Both the position numbers and the translations under genes were made by a program. Below are positions 8,915-17,817 of a stretch of DNA of 64,000 nt, one piece after another (the first letter of the stretch is position 1; each line of letters begins with the position of its first letter). The stretch is from Mycolicibacterium cosmeticum (GTDB lineage: Bacteria > Actinomycetota > Actinomycetes > Mycobacteriales > Mycobacteriaceae). The notes under the pieces are model-generated. The model made no database searches, was not told where the DNA came from, and saw nothing but the letters and a program-made list of their open reading frames with translations. The stretch is from contig JACPVS010000031.1 in NCBI GenBank assembly GCA_016197365.1, forward strand, positions 1-64,000, in the 5' to 3' direction.

Positions 8915-10045
8915 ATGGTCTCCGCGCTGCGCCAACTGACCCGGTGGAGTATCAGGCCGGCGAAGAACGTCGACACCGCCATCAGCCCGAAAATGAATGT
9001 GGTCCGCGGGTTGACCGCCCGGGCCACAACACCGTTGCTTCCCGACGACTACCTCAAGATGCTGAACCCGCTGTGGTCGGCCCGCGAGTTGCGCGGGGAG
9101 GTCATCTCGGTGCAGCGCGAGACCGAGGACACCGCGACGGTGACGATCAAGCCGGGCTGGGGATTCTCCGCCGACTACCAGCCGGGTCAGTACGTCGGCA
9201 TCGGTCTGCGAGTGCAAGGCCGCTGGCACTGGCGGTCCTATTCGCTGACGTCGGTGCCGCAGCGCGGCGCCAAGCACATCACCATCACCGTCAAAGCGAC
9301 CCCCGAGGGATTCCTGTCGTCCCATCTGGTGAACGGCGTCGAACCGGGCACCATCGTCCGGCTGGCGAAACCCAAGGGTGATTTCGCCTTACCCGATCCG
9401 CCGCCGCCGAGCATCCTGTTCATCAGCGCGGGCAGTGGGATCACCCCCGTCATCGCCATGCTCAGGTCGTTGTCGGTCCGCGGACAGCACCCCGACATCG
9501 TGCACGTGCACTCGGCCCCGTCCGAGGAGTCGGTCATCTTCCGCGAGGAGCTGCGCACTCTCGAACAGCGGCACCCGAGTTACCGGCTGCACCTGCAGCT
9601 CACCGAGACGGCCGGTCACATGGACTTCAGCAGTTTGGATGCGGCAGTCCCGGACTGGACACAGCGTTCCACTTGGGCGTGCGGCCCGGCTCAGATGCTC
9701 GACGATGTCGAGAAGGCCTTCCATCAGGTGGGACTCGACGATGCGCTGCACGTCGAGCGGTTCACGATCGACCGGACCGACAAAGGCGGCGAAGGAGGGA
9801 CCGTCACCTTCGCGATCTCCGGCAAGTCCATCGAGATAGACGGCGCTACATCACTTCTCGAAGCCGGAGAGAAGGTCGGCATCCAGATGCCGTTCGGCTG
9901 CCGGATGGGCATCTGCCAGACATGCGTGCTGCCCTTGGAAGAGGGCCACGTACGCGATTTCCGCTCGGGAACCGAGCACGGCGCGGGAGACCGGATCAAC
10001 ACCTGCGTCTCCACCGCCTCCGGCAACTGCACGCTCAAGGTCTAG
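8915..10045 (+). CDS. Ferredoxin-type oxidoreductase, electron donor to the desaturase (Rv3230c-like)
   Basis: 376 aa. An FAD/NAD(P)H reductase module is followed by a plant-type [2Fe-2S] ferredoxin. The FAD site is WRSYSLTS (near residue 108), the nucleotide site ILFISAGSGITPVIAMLRSL (near 168), and the cluster motif GCRMGICQTC starts near residue 328 with a distal Cys in RINTCVS, giving C-x4-C-x2-C...C. It resembles M. tuberculosis Rv3230c, which passes electrons from NADPH to the stearoyl-CoA desaturase DesA3. The desaturase gene follows 10 bases downstream, so co-transcription is likely. The ATG at 8915 is preceded by a purine-rich GAGGGGAG stretch. Confidence 0.9.
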   Translation: MVSALRQLTRWSIRPAKNVDTAISPKMNVVRGLTARATTPLLPDDYLKMLNPLWSARELRGEVISVQRETEDTATVTIKPGWGFSADYQPGQYVGIGLRVQGRWHWRSYSLTSVPQRGAKHITITVKATPEGFLSSHLVNGVEPGTIVRLAKPKGDFALPDPPPPSILFISAGSGITPVIAMLRSLSVRGQHPDIVHVHSAPSEESVIFREELRTLEQRHPSYRLHLQLTETAGHMDFSSLDAAVPDWTQRSTWACGPAQMLDDVEKAFHQVGLDDALHVERFTIDRTDKGGEGGTVTFAISGKSIEIDGATSLLEAGEKVGIQMPFGCRMGICQTCVLPLEEGHVRDFRSGTEHGAGDRINTCVSTASGNCTLKV

Positions 10046-10055
10046 GGGGACCATC

Positions 10056-11294
10056 ATGGCCATCACCGACATCAAGCAATACGCCCATCTGACACCGGAC
10101 GACGTGGAAGCGTTTGCCCGCGAACTGGATACGATCCGGTCCGATATCGAGGAGTCCCGCGGGGAGCGCGACGCCCGTTACATCCGCAGGGCAATCCAGT
10201 TCCAGCGCGGACTGGTCGTCGGAGCCCGGGTGCTGCTGTTCGCCAGCCACCACACGGTGGCCCGCCGGGCGGGCATCGCCATGCTCGGGACGGCGAAGAT
10301 CATCGAGAACATGGAACTGGGACACAACATCACCCACGGTCAGTGGGACTGGATGAACGATCCGGAGATCCACTCGACCGAGTGGGAGTGGGACACCACC
10401 TCCCCCACCGAGCACTGGAAGAAGTCGCACAACTTCATCCACCACAAGTACACCAACGTCGTCGGCCTCGACGACGACATCGGTTACGGGATCATGCGAC
10501 TCACGCGCGACCAGCGCTGGGAGCGGTGGATGATCGGCAACCCGATCTACAACGTGCTGCTGGGCACCTTCTTCGAGTGGGGTGTCGCCGCACACGGTTT
10601 GGAGACCGCGAAGGTCCGCGCGAAGGAGAAGTCCTGGGCCGAGGTCAGAAAAGACCTCCGCGTGATCGGCAAGAAGGTGGGCAAGCAGGTCGGCAAGGAC
10701 TACATCGTCTTTCCCGCGCTGGCAGGCAAGAACTGGAAGAGCACGCTGAAGGCCAACGCGATCGCGAACCTGATCCGCAACTACTGGTCCTACGCAGTGA
10801 TCTTCTGCGGCCATTTCCCGGATGGCGCAGAGAAATTCACCCGGGACGAGTTCGAGAACGAGACGCCGGCCGAATGGTATCTACGTCAGCTGCTGGGCTC
10901 GGCGAACTTCCGGGCCGGCCCGGTGATGGCGTTCATGAGCGGAAACCTGTGCTACCAGATCGAGCACCATCTGTTCCCCGATCTGCCGAGCAACCGGTAC
11001 GCCGAAATCAGTGTGCGCGTGCGCGCACTGTGCGAGAAATACGATCTGCCCTATACGACGGGTTCGCTTCCGCGGCAGTACTTCCAGTCGTTCTGGACCA
11101 TCTTCAAGCTCGCGTTCCCGAACAAGTTGCTCAAGGCGACGTCCGACGACGCCCCGGAGACCAATTCCGAACTCAAGTTCCGGATCCGTGCCGGGATGCG
11201 GGAGAGCTTCGGCGTCGACCCGGCCACCGGGCGTCGCCGCGGGTTGCGCACGGCCATCCGTGAACTGGAGACCGCGGCGATGGCGACCGGCTGA
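10056..11294 (+). CDS. desA3: Membrane fatty acid (stearoyl-CoA delta-9) desaturase, DesA3-like
   Basis: 412-aa di-iron membrane desaturase. The three histidine boxes are GHNITHGQ (near residue 88), HNFIHHKYTN (near 125) and QIEHHLFPDLP (near 301). It matches mycobacterial DesA3, which inserts a double bond into stearoyl-CoA to make oleoyl-CoA for membrane phospholipids and triglycerides, using electrons from the reductase encoded just upstream. Hydrophobic stretches are interrupted by charged loops as expected for a cytosolic active site. The C-terminal tail is basic and hydrophilic. Length is close to the family norm. Confidence 0.9.
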   Translation: MAITDIKQYAHLTPDDVEAFARELDTIRSDIEESRGERDARYIRRAIQFQRGLVVGARVLLFASHHTVARRAGIAMLGTAKIIENMELGHNITHGQWDWMNDPEIHSTEWEWDTTSPTEHWKKSHNFIHHKYTNVVGLDDDIGYGIMRLTRDQRWERWMIGNPIYNVLLGTFFEWGVAAHGLETAKVRAKEKSWAEVRKDLRVIGKKVGKQVGKDYIVFPALAGKNWKSTLKANAIANLIRNYWSYAVIFCGHFPDGAEKFTRDEFENETPAEWYLRQLLGSANFRAGPVMAFMSGNLCYQIEHHLFPDLPSNRYAEISVRVRALCEKYDLPYTTGSLPRQYFQSFWTIFKLAFPNKLLKATSDDAPETNSELKFRIRAGMRESFGVDPATGRRRGLRTAIRELETAAMATG

Positions 11295-11298
11295 GGCC

Positions 11299-11616
11299 TC
11301 ATTGCGGCGGTGAGCCGGCGATCGGTTCGAGGGTGACAGTGTGCACCGACGTGATCAGGGCGGTGTCGAAAACGGCGTGATCGTCGGCGAAGTCGGCGCT
11401 GTTGCGGTACTCCTCGGCCAGCCGCTGCGGATCCTCGCCGGACCGGTAGCCGATCAGTGCCACCACACGGTGACCATCAGGGGCGGTATCGGTCCACACG
11501 CCGTGCACGGTGATGCCGTACTTGCCCAGGCTCACGATATGTCGCGGCCAGAATTCCGAGGTGTACTGCCGCCGCGCCGCTTCGTTCGCCAGCGAATAGG
11601 TCCGTAGTTCGAGCAC
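11299..11616 (-). CDS. NIPSNAP family protein
   Basis: A 105-aa product starting from GTG at 11616 (MLELRTYSLANEAARRQY). The start ELRTY and the central HGVWTDTAPDGHRVVALIGYRSGEDPQ are typical of small bacterial NIPSNAP-domain proteins, ferredoxin-like alpha/beta-barrel folds of unknown biochemical role. It lies 20 bases downstream of the secreted-protein gene on the same strand, so the two probably share a transcript. Longer in-frame starts would run through the upstream coding region and are rejected. It is convergent with desA3 with only 4 bases between the stop codons. Confidence 0.75.
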   Translation of the reverse strand: MLELRTYSLANEAARRQYTSEFWPRHIVSLGKYGITVHGVWTDTAPDGHRVVALIGYRSGEDPQRLAEEYRNSADFADDHAVFDTALITSVHTVTLEPIAGSPPQ

Positions 11617-11636
11617 CGCGCGTCCACCTGGGCCAC

Positions 11637-12182
11637 TCAGCGCGGCTCGGTGCCCTTCAGCAGGAACCTGGCCGCCGCGAACGACTGCGCTGCGCCCTTG
11701 AAATCGTCGGTCAGCCGGCCGAACGCGCTGAACGGGGAGGCCAGACTGAGCGTCGAGCAGTTCGTGGTCAAGTTGTCGAGATGCACCGTCAGCTGGCGCA
11801 GCGTCGAGGTGAGTGAACGATCGGGCGTCGGCAGGGAGGTACGGATGCGCTGGTTGATGCCCGCGACGTCCTGGCACACGGTGTGCATGCCGGCGAAGTC
11901 CCCACGGGTGATGGTCGCCATCAACCGGTCGGACGCCGCCGCCAGCGAGCTCAGCGGCTGGCCGTGCTGCTGCCGCCAGGCCAGCATGGGCTTGTTGCTG
12001 TACAACCGAACTCGGTCGGCGCTCTGGGCGCGGGCCGCGACTTCGGACGCCGATACGGTCGGCGCGGGCGCAGTGCCGCGTGCAACGTCGGTGTGGAGCG
12101 CACCGTCGGCTCCCACCATGCCGAGAGCAAGCACCAAGATCACCACAAGCCGGTGGAAGGGTTTCAAAGTGTGAGCTCGCAT
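11637..12182 (-). CDS. Secreted alpha-helical protein, unknown function
   Basis: 181 aa with a signal peptide (LVVILVLALGMVGADGALHT, cleavage probably in residues 25-35). The mature protein is mostly helical, with conserved-looking blocks LYSNKPMLAWRQQHGQPLSSL and RTSLPTPDRSLTSTLRQL. Two cysteines (TVCQDV, TNCSTL) may form a disulfide. No family is recognised with confidence; similar proteins are annotated as hypothetical exported proteins in mycobacteria. It is the first gene of a two-gene unit with the NIPSNAP gene. Confidence 0.65.
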   Translation of the reverse strand: MRAHTLKPFHRLVVILVLALGMVGADGALHTDVARGTAPAPTVSASEVAARAQSADRVRLYSNKPMLAWRQQHGQPLSSLAAASDRLMATITRGDFAGMHTVCQDVAGINQRIRTSLPTPDRSLTSTLRQLTVHLDNLTTNCSTLSLASPFSAFGRLTDDFKGAAQSFAAARFLLKGTEPR

Positions 12183-12507
12183 ACTTTTTCGGGGCGGAAA
12201 TGATTCGGAGGGGACTCTATCCCACCGCAGGTCGGTGAGGTGGTGTTCTTACGCGGCCGACATTTGAGGTGGTGAGACCACATTTTCGGCGCGGAAAACC
12301 CTCCGGTGGAAGTTGAGGGTTGATGACCCCTTGATAGCGAACACTTTTCGCACCCGCAAAAAGTTGCTGACGTTTCGGCGTAGCGGCAAACCACGCATTC
12401 TGTGCAGTTTTGAGCTCTGGACCCCGATTTGCCGGTGGACCTGCCCAGCATCGATTCGAACCGACGGAGCATGTGGTCGCGATTGGCACTCATTGTGTTG
12501 CGACACT
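12183..12507. other. 325-bp divergent intergenic region with inverted repeats
   Basis: Non-coding gap between the secreted protein (minus) and the GH6 gene (plus). It is less GC-rich than its surroundings. Visible elements are a small hairpin GTGGT-GAG-ACCAC near 12270, an imperfect inverted repeat ACTTTTCGC...GCAAAAAGT at 12343-12364, and GTGTTGCGACAC at 12496-12507 (10 of 12 positions palindromic) directly before the GH6 start. GAGGTGGTG occurs twice (about 12237 and 12268). No convincing protein-coding frame is seen. Confidence 0.45.
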
Positions 12508-13509
12508 ATGTTTTTGGGCGTGATGTCCTCAGCTGCCGGCGTGGTCGCTCGGTGGGTCGCGCCGTTCCTGACGGTGGCAGCCATCGCGGGGGTGGCTTTC
12601 GTGGCCGCCCCGGTGCAGACCCCCGCCATCCGTCTGGTCGACGATGCCAACCCGCTGAACGGACTGCCGTTCTACGTCAATCCCGGCTCGGCGGCCATGC
12701 GCGCCGCGCAGAGCGCGGACCCGCCGAGTCCTCAGTTGAACACCATCGCCAACACCCCGCAGGGGTACTGGATGGACCGGCTGTCCACCCCGGCCGTCGA
12801 CGCCGCGTACATCGGCGCCGCGCAGGCGGCGGGCACCAGGCCGGTGCTGGCGTTGTACGGAATCCCGCACCGCGACTGCGGCAACTTCTCCGCCGGCGGG
12901 TTCTCCTCGGCGGACGCGTACCGGGGCTGGATCGACGGCGTCGCCGCCGCCATCGGGGGTGGTCCGGCCGCGGTCATCCTCGAACCCGATGCGCTGGCCA
13001 TGGCGGACTGCCTGTCGGCCGGCCAGCGTCAGGAACGGCTCGACCTGATCCGCTACGGCGTCGACACCTTGACCCGCAATCCGGCCACCGCCGTCTACGT
13101 CGACGCCGGCCATTCGCGGTGGACCAGCGTCGACAAGATGGCGGGCATGCTCAACGAGGTCGGAGTGGCGAAGGCGCGCGGGTTCAGCCTCAACACCGCG
13201 AACTTCTTCACCACCGAGGAGGAGATCGGCTACGGCGAGGCGATCTCCGGACTCACCAACGGCGCGCACTACGTGGTCGACACCTCGCGCAACGGCGTCG
13301 GGCCCGTCGACAGCGACTCGTGGTGCAACCCCGCAGGCCGGGCCTTGGGCACCCCACCCACCACCGCCACCGCCGGGGCGCATGCGGATGCCTACCTGTG
13401 GGTGAAGCGGCCGGGCGAGTCCGACGGATCGTGCGGCCGCGGCGACCCCGGTGCGGGACGTTTCATGAGTCAATACGCCATCGACCTGGCCAGTAAGGCT
13501 GGGCTGTAG
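12508..13509 (+). CDS. Secreted glycoside hydrolase family 6 (endoglucanase/cellobiohydrolase)
   Basis: 333 aa from ATG 12508 (ATG 12523 is an alternative). An N-terminal signal peptide or anchor (VVARWVAPFLTVAAIAGVAF) precedes a GH6 catalytic domain. Expected acidic residues are present: the Asp in YGIPHRDCGNFSAGG, the general-acid Asp in VILEPDALAMADC (near residue 160), and the C-terminal WVKRPGESDG. It resembles the M. tuberculosis cellulase CelA1 (Rv0062). Substrate is predicted to be beta-1,4-glucan. There is no carbohydrate-binding module. Four cysteines could form the two disulfides usual for the family. Genes on both sides give no functional link. Confidence 0.88.
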   Translation: MFLGVMSSAAGVVARWVAPFLTVAAIAGVAFVAAPVQTPAIRLVDDANPLNGLPFYVNPGSAAMRAAQSADPPSPQLNTIANTPQGYWMDRLSTPAVDAAYIGAAQAAGTRPVLALYGIPHRDCGNFSAGGFSSADAYRGWIDGVAAAIGGGPAAVILEPDALAMADCLSAGQRQERLDLIRYGVDTLTRNPATAVYVDAGHSRWTSVDKMAGMLNEVGVAKARGFSLNTANFFTTEEEIGYGEAISGLTNGAHYVVDTSRNGVGPVDSDSWCNPAGRALGTPPTTATAGAHADAYLWVKRPGESDGSCGRGDPGAGRFMSQYAIDLASKAGL

Positions 13510-13549
13510 GCCGGCGCCGGTCGTCGCGCGAAGGTGCGACGATGTTGCC

Positions 13550-15199
13550 ATGACCGCAACGCTCGTCGCTGCCAACGTGGCAGGCGGCTACGCCCATCGC
13601 ACCCTGTTCGAGGGCCTCGACGTGACGGTGGCGCCCGGCGACGTGATCGGTGTGGTCGGCGCCAACGGTGCGGGTAAGAGCACCCTGCTGCGCATCCTGG
13701 CCGGGGACCTGGCTCCGCTGGAAGGCACGGTCAGTTACGCGCCGGCCGACGCCTTCATCGGATGGCTGCCGCAGGAACACGAACGGGTGCCCGGCGAGAC
13801 CGTGGCCGGCTACATCGCCCGCCGCACCGGATGCGCGCAAGCAACCGTTGCCATGGACACGGCGGCAGAGGCGCTGTCCGACGGAGACCAGGCGGCGACC
13901 GATGCGTATTCCGCCGCGCTGGATCATTGGCTTGCCACCGGCGCAGCCGATCTCGACGAACGGCTGCCCGCGGTGCTCGCCGATCTCGGCTTCGACGCCC
14001 TCTCCGCGCCGCCGGACACTACGCTGATGACGTCCCTGTCCGGTGGGCAGGCGGCCCGCGTCGGCCTGGCGGCGCTCGTGTTGTCCCGCTTCGACATCGT
14101 CCTGCTCGACGAGCCCACCAATGATCTGGATCTCGACGGACTCGCCCGCCTCGAACGCTTCGTCCAGGAGTTGCGAGGGGGTGTGGTGCTGGTGAGTCAT
14201 GACCGGGAGTTCTTGGCCCGCAGCGTGACTCGCGTCCTGGAGCTGGACCTGGCGCAGCACACCAACACCGTCTTCGGTGGCGGGTATGAAAGCTATCTGG
14301 CCGAGCGCGCGGTCAACCGTCGCCACAAGCGCGAGCAGTACGAGGAGTTCGCCGACAAGAAAGCCGACCTGGTGGCGCGGGCCCGCACCCAGCGCGAGTG
14401 GTCCAGCCAGGGCGTCCGCAACGCGATGCGCAAGGCTCCCGACAACGACAAGAACCGGCGCCGAGCGCAATCCGAGTCCAGCGAGAAGCAGGCCCAGAAG
14501 GTGCGTCAGATGGAGAGCCGGATCGCCCGCCTGGAGGAGGTCGAGGAGCCCCGCAAGGAATGGACCCTGCAATTCACCATCGGCCCTGCGCCGCGGTCGA
14601 GTTCGGTGGTGGCCACCCTCGGCGAGGCCGTGGTGCGGCACGACGGTTTCGTGCTGGGCCCGGTGTCCCTACAAGTCGATGCCGGCGAACGGATCGGTAT
14701 CACCGGCCCGAACGGGGCGGGCAAATCGACCTTGTTGCGGTTGCTGCTGGGACGGCTGCAGCCCGACGAGGGCCGGGCAAGCCTGGGCGCCAACATCGCC
14801 GTCGGGGAGATCGATCAGGCGCGCGCCGAATTCACCGGGGCGGCAAAGCTCGTCGATCGTTTCGAGCAGCAGGTGCCGTCCTGGTCGACGGCCGACGTGC
14901 GGACCCTGCTCGCCAAGTTCGGGCTGAGCGCCGACCATGTCGAGCGCGACGTCGACGGGCTCTCGCCGGGGGAACGCACCCGAGCCGGCCTCGCGTTGCT
15001 GCAGGCCCGTGGGGTGAACGTGCTGGTTCTGGATGAACCGACCAACCATCTGGACCTCGCGGCCATCGAGCAGCTCGAGCAGGCGCTCGAAACCTATGAC
15101 GGCGCACTGCTGTTGGTGACGCACGACCGCCGGATGCTGGAGAACGTCCGACTCGACCGGACCTGGCACGTCGAGGCAGGGCGCGTCATCGAGGTGTAG
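13550..15199 (+). CDS. ABC-F family ATPase (ribosome-associated, Rv1473-like)
   Basis: 549 aa with two ABC domains and no membrane segments. Domain 1 has Walker A GANGAGKST (near residue 40), signature LSGGQ and Walker B VLLDEPTND. A charged linker (about 245-330, rich in Arg, Lys and Gln) follows. Domain 2 has GPNGAGKST, signature variant LSPGERTR and VLDEPTNHLDL. This layout defines ABC-F proteins, which act on the ribosome as translation factors or antibiotic-protection proteins. The sequence looks closer to Rv1473-type proteins than to EttA; this is a judgement by eye. Its last 14 bases overlap the convergent LLM gene. Confidence 0.88.
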   Translation: MTATLVAANVAGGYAHRTLFEGLDVTVAPGDVIGVVGANGAGKSTLLRILAGDLAPLEGTVSYAPADAFIGWLPQEHERVPGETVAGYIARRTGCAQATVAMDTAAEALSDGDQAATDAYSAALDHWLATGAADLDERLPAVLADLGFDALSAPPDTTLMTSLSGGQAARVGLAALVLSRFDIVLLDEPTNDLDLDGLARLERFVQELRGGVVLVSHDREFLARSVTRVLELDLAQHTNTVFGGGYESYLAERAVNRRHKREQYEEFADKKADLVARARTQREWSSQGVRNAMRKAPDNDKNRRRAQSESSEKQAQKVRQMESRIARLEEVEEPRKEWTLQFTIGPAPRSSSVVATLGEAVVRHDGFVLGPVSLQVDAGERIGITGPNGAGKSTLLRLLLGRLQPDEGRASLGANIAVGEIDQARAEFTGAAKLVDRFEQQVPSWSTADVRTLLAKFGLSADHVERDVDGLSPGERTRAGLALLQARGVNVLVLDEPTNHLDLAAIEQLEQALETYDGALLLVTHDRRMLENVRLDRTWHVEAGRVIEV

Positions 15200-16049
15200 A
15201 CGGAGAGGTTTCCGCGATCACCGTCGCGCCGAACTCCTCGATCGCATCGGGTGGCGCCGAGTCCGAGAACCACACGTAGAACCGTTGCGCGCCTCGGGAT
15301 GCCAGCGCGTCGAAGTGCGCAATCAGATGCGCGGCGTCCCCACTGACCAGGCCGGGGCCCAGGTGTCCCCAATGCCGGCGGCTGGTCTCGGCCACCTTCT
15401 CCGGGTCGGCACCGCGGCGTGCGAAACCGACCATCTGTTGTACCGACGCCCGCGCCGACCCGATGGCGGGCAGGAACTCCGGTAGGCGATCCACCATCGT
15501 CGCCGGGAGATTCCACCAGTCCGCGTGCCGCCGAACGACATCCAGCGTCCGTGGCCCGGAGCCGCCGATGACGATCGGGATCGGCGAGGAAGGCTGGGGT
15601 GCCTGGGTGCGCTCGGTCGGACCTGCGGATCCCCAGTATTCCTTGAGCAGGCCCAGGCTGCGGTCGAGTTGCTCGACGCGGTAGGCCGCATCGCCACCGA
15701 GCAACCCGAATCTGGCGAGTTCCTTGGGCATCGAGCCCGATCCGAGGCCGAGTTCGAAACGGCCACCGGATGCCTCGGCCAGCGTCACGGCCTGCTTCGC
15801 GAGGACGGCGGGGTGCCGCAGGGCGTCACAGAGCACCAGATGGCCGATCGTGATCCGTTCGGTCTTGGCGGCGACCCAGGTGGCCAGGCTCATGGCTTCC
15901 CACACCGGGATGTCGGGCAGGCCCGGCGTCTCCAGGTGATCGAAGAACGCGACGCCGTCGAAGCCGGCATTCTCGGCCGCCTGCGCCCGCACCACGAAAT
16001 CGCCCACCGGCAGGCGGTATTGCGACATGTAGAGAAACCACTCGGTCAT
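15186..16049 (-). CDS. LLM class (F420-type) oxidoreductase
   Basis: 287 aa, luciferase-like monooxygenase fold. Characteristic blocks are GFDGVAFFDHLETPG, ERITIGHLVLCDALRHPAVLAKQAVTL, GGRFELGLGSGS and PIVIGGSGPRTLDVV. The start MTEWFLYMSQYRLP overlaps the upstream kinase stop as ATGA, so the two genes are translationally coupled; longer in-frame starts would run into the kinase gene. In mycobacteria such enzymes mostly use reduced F420 for hydride transfer, or flavin for Baeyer-Villiger-type oxidation. It is the last gene of the minus-strand catabolic operon. Substrate is unknown. Confidence 0.85.
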   Translation of the reverse strand: MTEWFLYMSQYRLPVGDFVVRAQAAENAGFDGVAFFDHLETPGLPDIPVWEAMSLATWVAAKTERITIGHLVLCDALRHPAVLAKQAVTLAEASGGRFELGLGSGSMPKELARFGLLGGDAAYRVEQLDRSLGLLKEYWGSAGPTERTQAPQPSSPIPIVIGGSGPRTLDVVRRHADWWNLPATMVDRLPEFLPAIGSARASVQQMVGFARRGADPEKVAETSRRHWGHLGPGLVSGDAAHLIAHFDALASRGAQRFYVWFSDSAPPDAIEEFGATVIAETSPSTPR

Positions 16050-17035
16050 CAGCATCCCGTCGTCGAGGTCGTTGCGAGGAATTCGGTGGACCGTGCCAGC
16101 AGCGACGGCAGCACGGGCGCCATGGCTTCGATGTCGCGGTCGGGAGTGTGCCGCCGGCGATTGTGCTTGATGATCAACCCCCAGGTGGCGGTGGACTTGA
16201 AGCACGCCAAGGCCTGGAACCAATTCAGTTGGGGCACCGGATGTCCGATGGTGCGCGCGTAGATGTCGAGCAGCTCGGCCGGCGCGGGCGTGGTGCCCGC
16301 GTAGGGCGTGTCACGCCCATAGGTGGCGGGGTCGGCGTTGATGAGAAACCAGCCGAGGTCCACGCGCGGGTCGCCGATCGACCAGATCTCCCAATCGATC
16401 ACCGCGGTGATCGACCGATCGACGGCCAGCAGGTTGCCCAGCCGGAAGTCGCCGTGCAGTACCGAGGGCGGCATTGCCTGCGGCACCGACGCCCGCAACG
16501 CGTGGCCGACGTCGACCCATCCCGCGACGAGCGCGGGATCGATGGTCTCCAGCGCTCGGCACCAGCGTTCGACCTCGTCGGCGGGGGAGCCGACCGGTTC
16601 GGCGTCCAGGCCGACCGATCCCGGCGCCAGCGTGTGCAGCCGGGCCAGTACCGCTGCCGCGTCACGCAGCCGGTCGGCCATCACCTCGGGGGCCGCAGGG
16701 CTGGGGGTGCGATCGAACAACGGCTCGGCGGACTCGCCGTCGAGGAACGACATCACGAACAACGGCGGCGAACCGTTGTCCTCGAACAGGATTCGGGGCA
16801 CCGGAACCCTGGAGGTGCCGAGGTCGGCGATCATCCGGGCCTGGCGCAGGACGTCGCGGTGCAGGATCGGTGCGACGCCGGGCGGTGCCACCTTGACGAC
16901 CACCGGCCGCCCGTCGTGCACACCGCGCAACGTCACGCTGGACGCGCCACCGGGTAGCGGCCGGATCCCGGTGACGCCCAGCGCCGAGAGCCGCCGGTCG
17001 AGGTCGTCGAACTGCACCGCCGTCAGTGCAGCCAT
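16049..17035 (-). CDS. APH-like phosphotransferase (acyl-CoA-dehydrogenase-associated kinase family)
   Basis: 328 aa with an aminoglycoside-phosphotransferase-like fold. The Brenner motif VLHGDFRLGNLLAV and the metal-binding VIDWEIWSIGDPRVDLGW are intact. The N lobe has VVVKVAPPGV with a nucleotide-binding Lys. In family knowledge, this type is encoded beside, or fused to, ACAD10/ACAD11 acyl-CoA dehydrogenases and phosphorylates 4-hydroxyacyl-CoAs (compare LvaA in levulinate catabolism). The acyl-CoA dehydrogenase two genes upstream resembles ACAD11. The start ATG 17035 lies inside the end of the SDR gene (13-base overlap), and the stop overlaps the LLM gene. Antibiotic resistance is unlikely. 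Confidence 0.82.
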   Translation of the reverse strand: MAALTAVQFDDLDRRLSALGVTGIRPLPGGASSVTLRGVHDGRPVVVKVAPPGVAPILHRDVLRQARMIADLGTSRVPVPRILFEDNGSPPLFVMSFLDGESAEPLFDRTPSPAAPEVMADRLRDAAAVLARLHTLAPGSVGLDAEPVGSPADEVERWCRALETIDPALVAGWVDVGHALRASVPQAMPPSVLHGDFRLGNLLAVDRSITAVIDWEIWSIGDPRVDLGWFLINADPATYGRDTPYAGTTPAPAELLDIYARTIGHPVPQLNWFQALACFKSTATWGLIIKHNRRRHTPDRDIEAMAPVLPSLLARSTEFLATTSTTGC

Positions 17036-17808
17036 CCGACTTCCCGGAGGAACGGCTGGGTGTGCGCGATGCGGCCGGTCAGGGTCTTCGGGTCGCCCGT
17101 ACACAATCGGAACACGGTCTCGGTGATGAGCTCGATGTCCTCGGTGTCGGTCTTGGCCAGGTCGAGCGTTCCGGCGCCGGGGGTCGCCACGGGGTTCGAG
17201 GGCGCCGCGGCGTTCACGGCGATGCCATCGGAATGCAGTTCGGCGGCCAGGCTTTTCGTCAGCCGGTTCAGGCCGGCCTTGACGGTGCCGTACATCCCGA
17301 AGCCGGCCTCGGTGTCGAACTGCGAGAACGGCGGTCCGTCGGGCAGGTCCCCGCCCACCGAGGTCAGGTTCAGCACCCAGCCGCTGCCACGTTCCCGCAT
17401 CGCCGGAATGGCCAGCTGGGTCAGGTGCAGCGGCGCGATCAGGTGCATCTCGACCATCAGCCGGGCCCGTTTCTCGGGGAAGCCGTCCAGCGGTCGCAGG
17501 AAGGTGACCGCGGCATTGTTGACCAGGATGTCGGGGGCGCCGAGCGTCCCCACCACCTCGGCGAACAGGCGCTCGCGGTCCTCCGAGCTGGACAGGTCGG
17601 CCTGCACGGCCAGCGCGGTGCCACCGGACTCGATGATCTGCTCGCAGGTTTCCCGCAGGGACCCTTGATATTTCGGATCGGGCTCCATGGTCCGTGCGGT
17701 GATCGCGACGTCCGCCCCCTCGGCGGCGAATCGCTGCGCGATCGCCTTGCCCAGGCCCCGGCTGGCGCCGGTGACCAGTGCGACCCTGCCTGCACACTGT
17801 CCTGCCAT
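17023..17808 (-). CDS. Short-chain dehydrogenase/reductase
   Basis: 261-aa classical SDR with NAD(P) motif TGASRGLG (residues 14-21), NNAA, and the catalytic Ser-Tyr-Lys in LTSVGGD...GMYGTVKAG. The Arg pair (ITARTME, TGASRG) may favour NADP. The C terminus ends TQPFLREVGWLH. It follows the acyl-CoA dehydrogenase by 9 bases and overlaps the kinase gene. In this operon it could oxidise a hydroxyacyl-CoA intermediate, as the SDR LvaD does in levulinate catabolism; that role is inference from context. Confidence 0.87.
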   Translation of the reverse strand: MAGQCAGRVALVTGASRGLGKAIAQRFAAEGADVAITARTMEPDPKYQGSLRETCEQIIESGGTALAVQADLSSSEDRERLFAEVVGTLGAPDILVNNAAVTFLRPLDGFPEKRARLMVEMHLIAPLHLTQLAIPAMRERGSGWVLNLTSVGGDLPDGPPFSQFDTEAGFGMYGTVKAGLNRLTKSLAAELHSDGIAVNAAAPSNPVATPGAGTLDLAKTDTEDIELITETVFRLCTGDPKTLTGRIAHTQPFLREVGWLH

Positions 17809-17817
17809 GTCTGTCTC

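Noticed and set aside
16049..17035. Aminoglycoside resistance gene
   Set aside because: Operon context with acyl-CoA enzymes fits the ACAD10/11-associated kinase family instead.
16049..17797. 582-codon kinase/SDR fusion on the minus strand
   Set aside because: The N-terminal 254 codons are the SDR gene read out of frame; the kinase starts at 17035.
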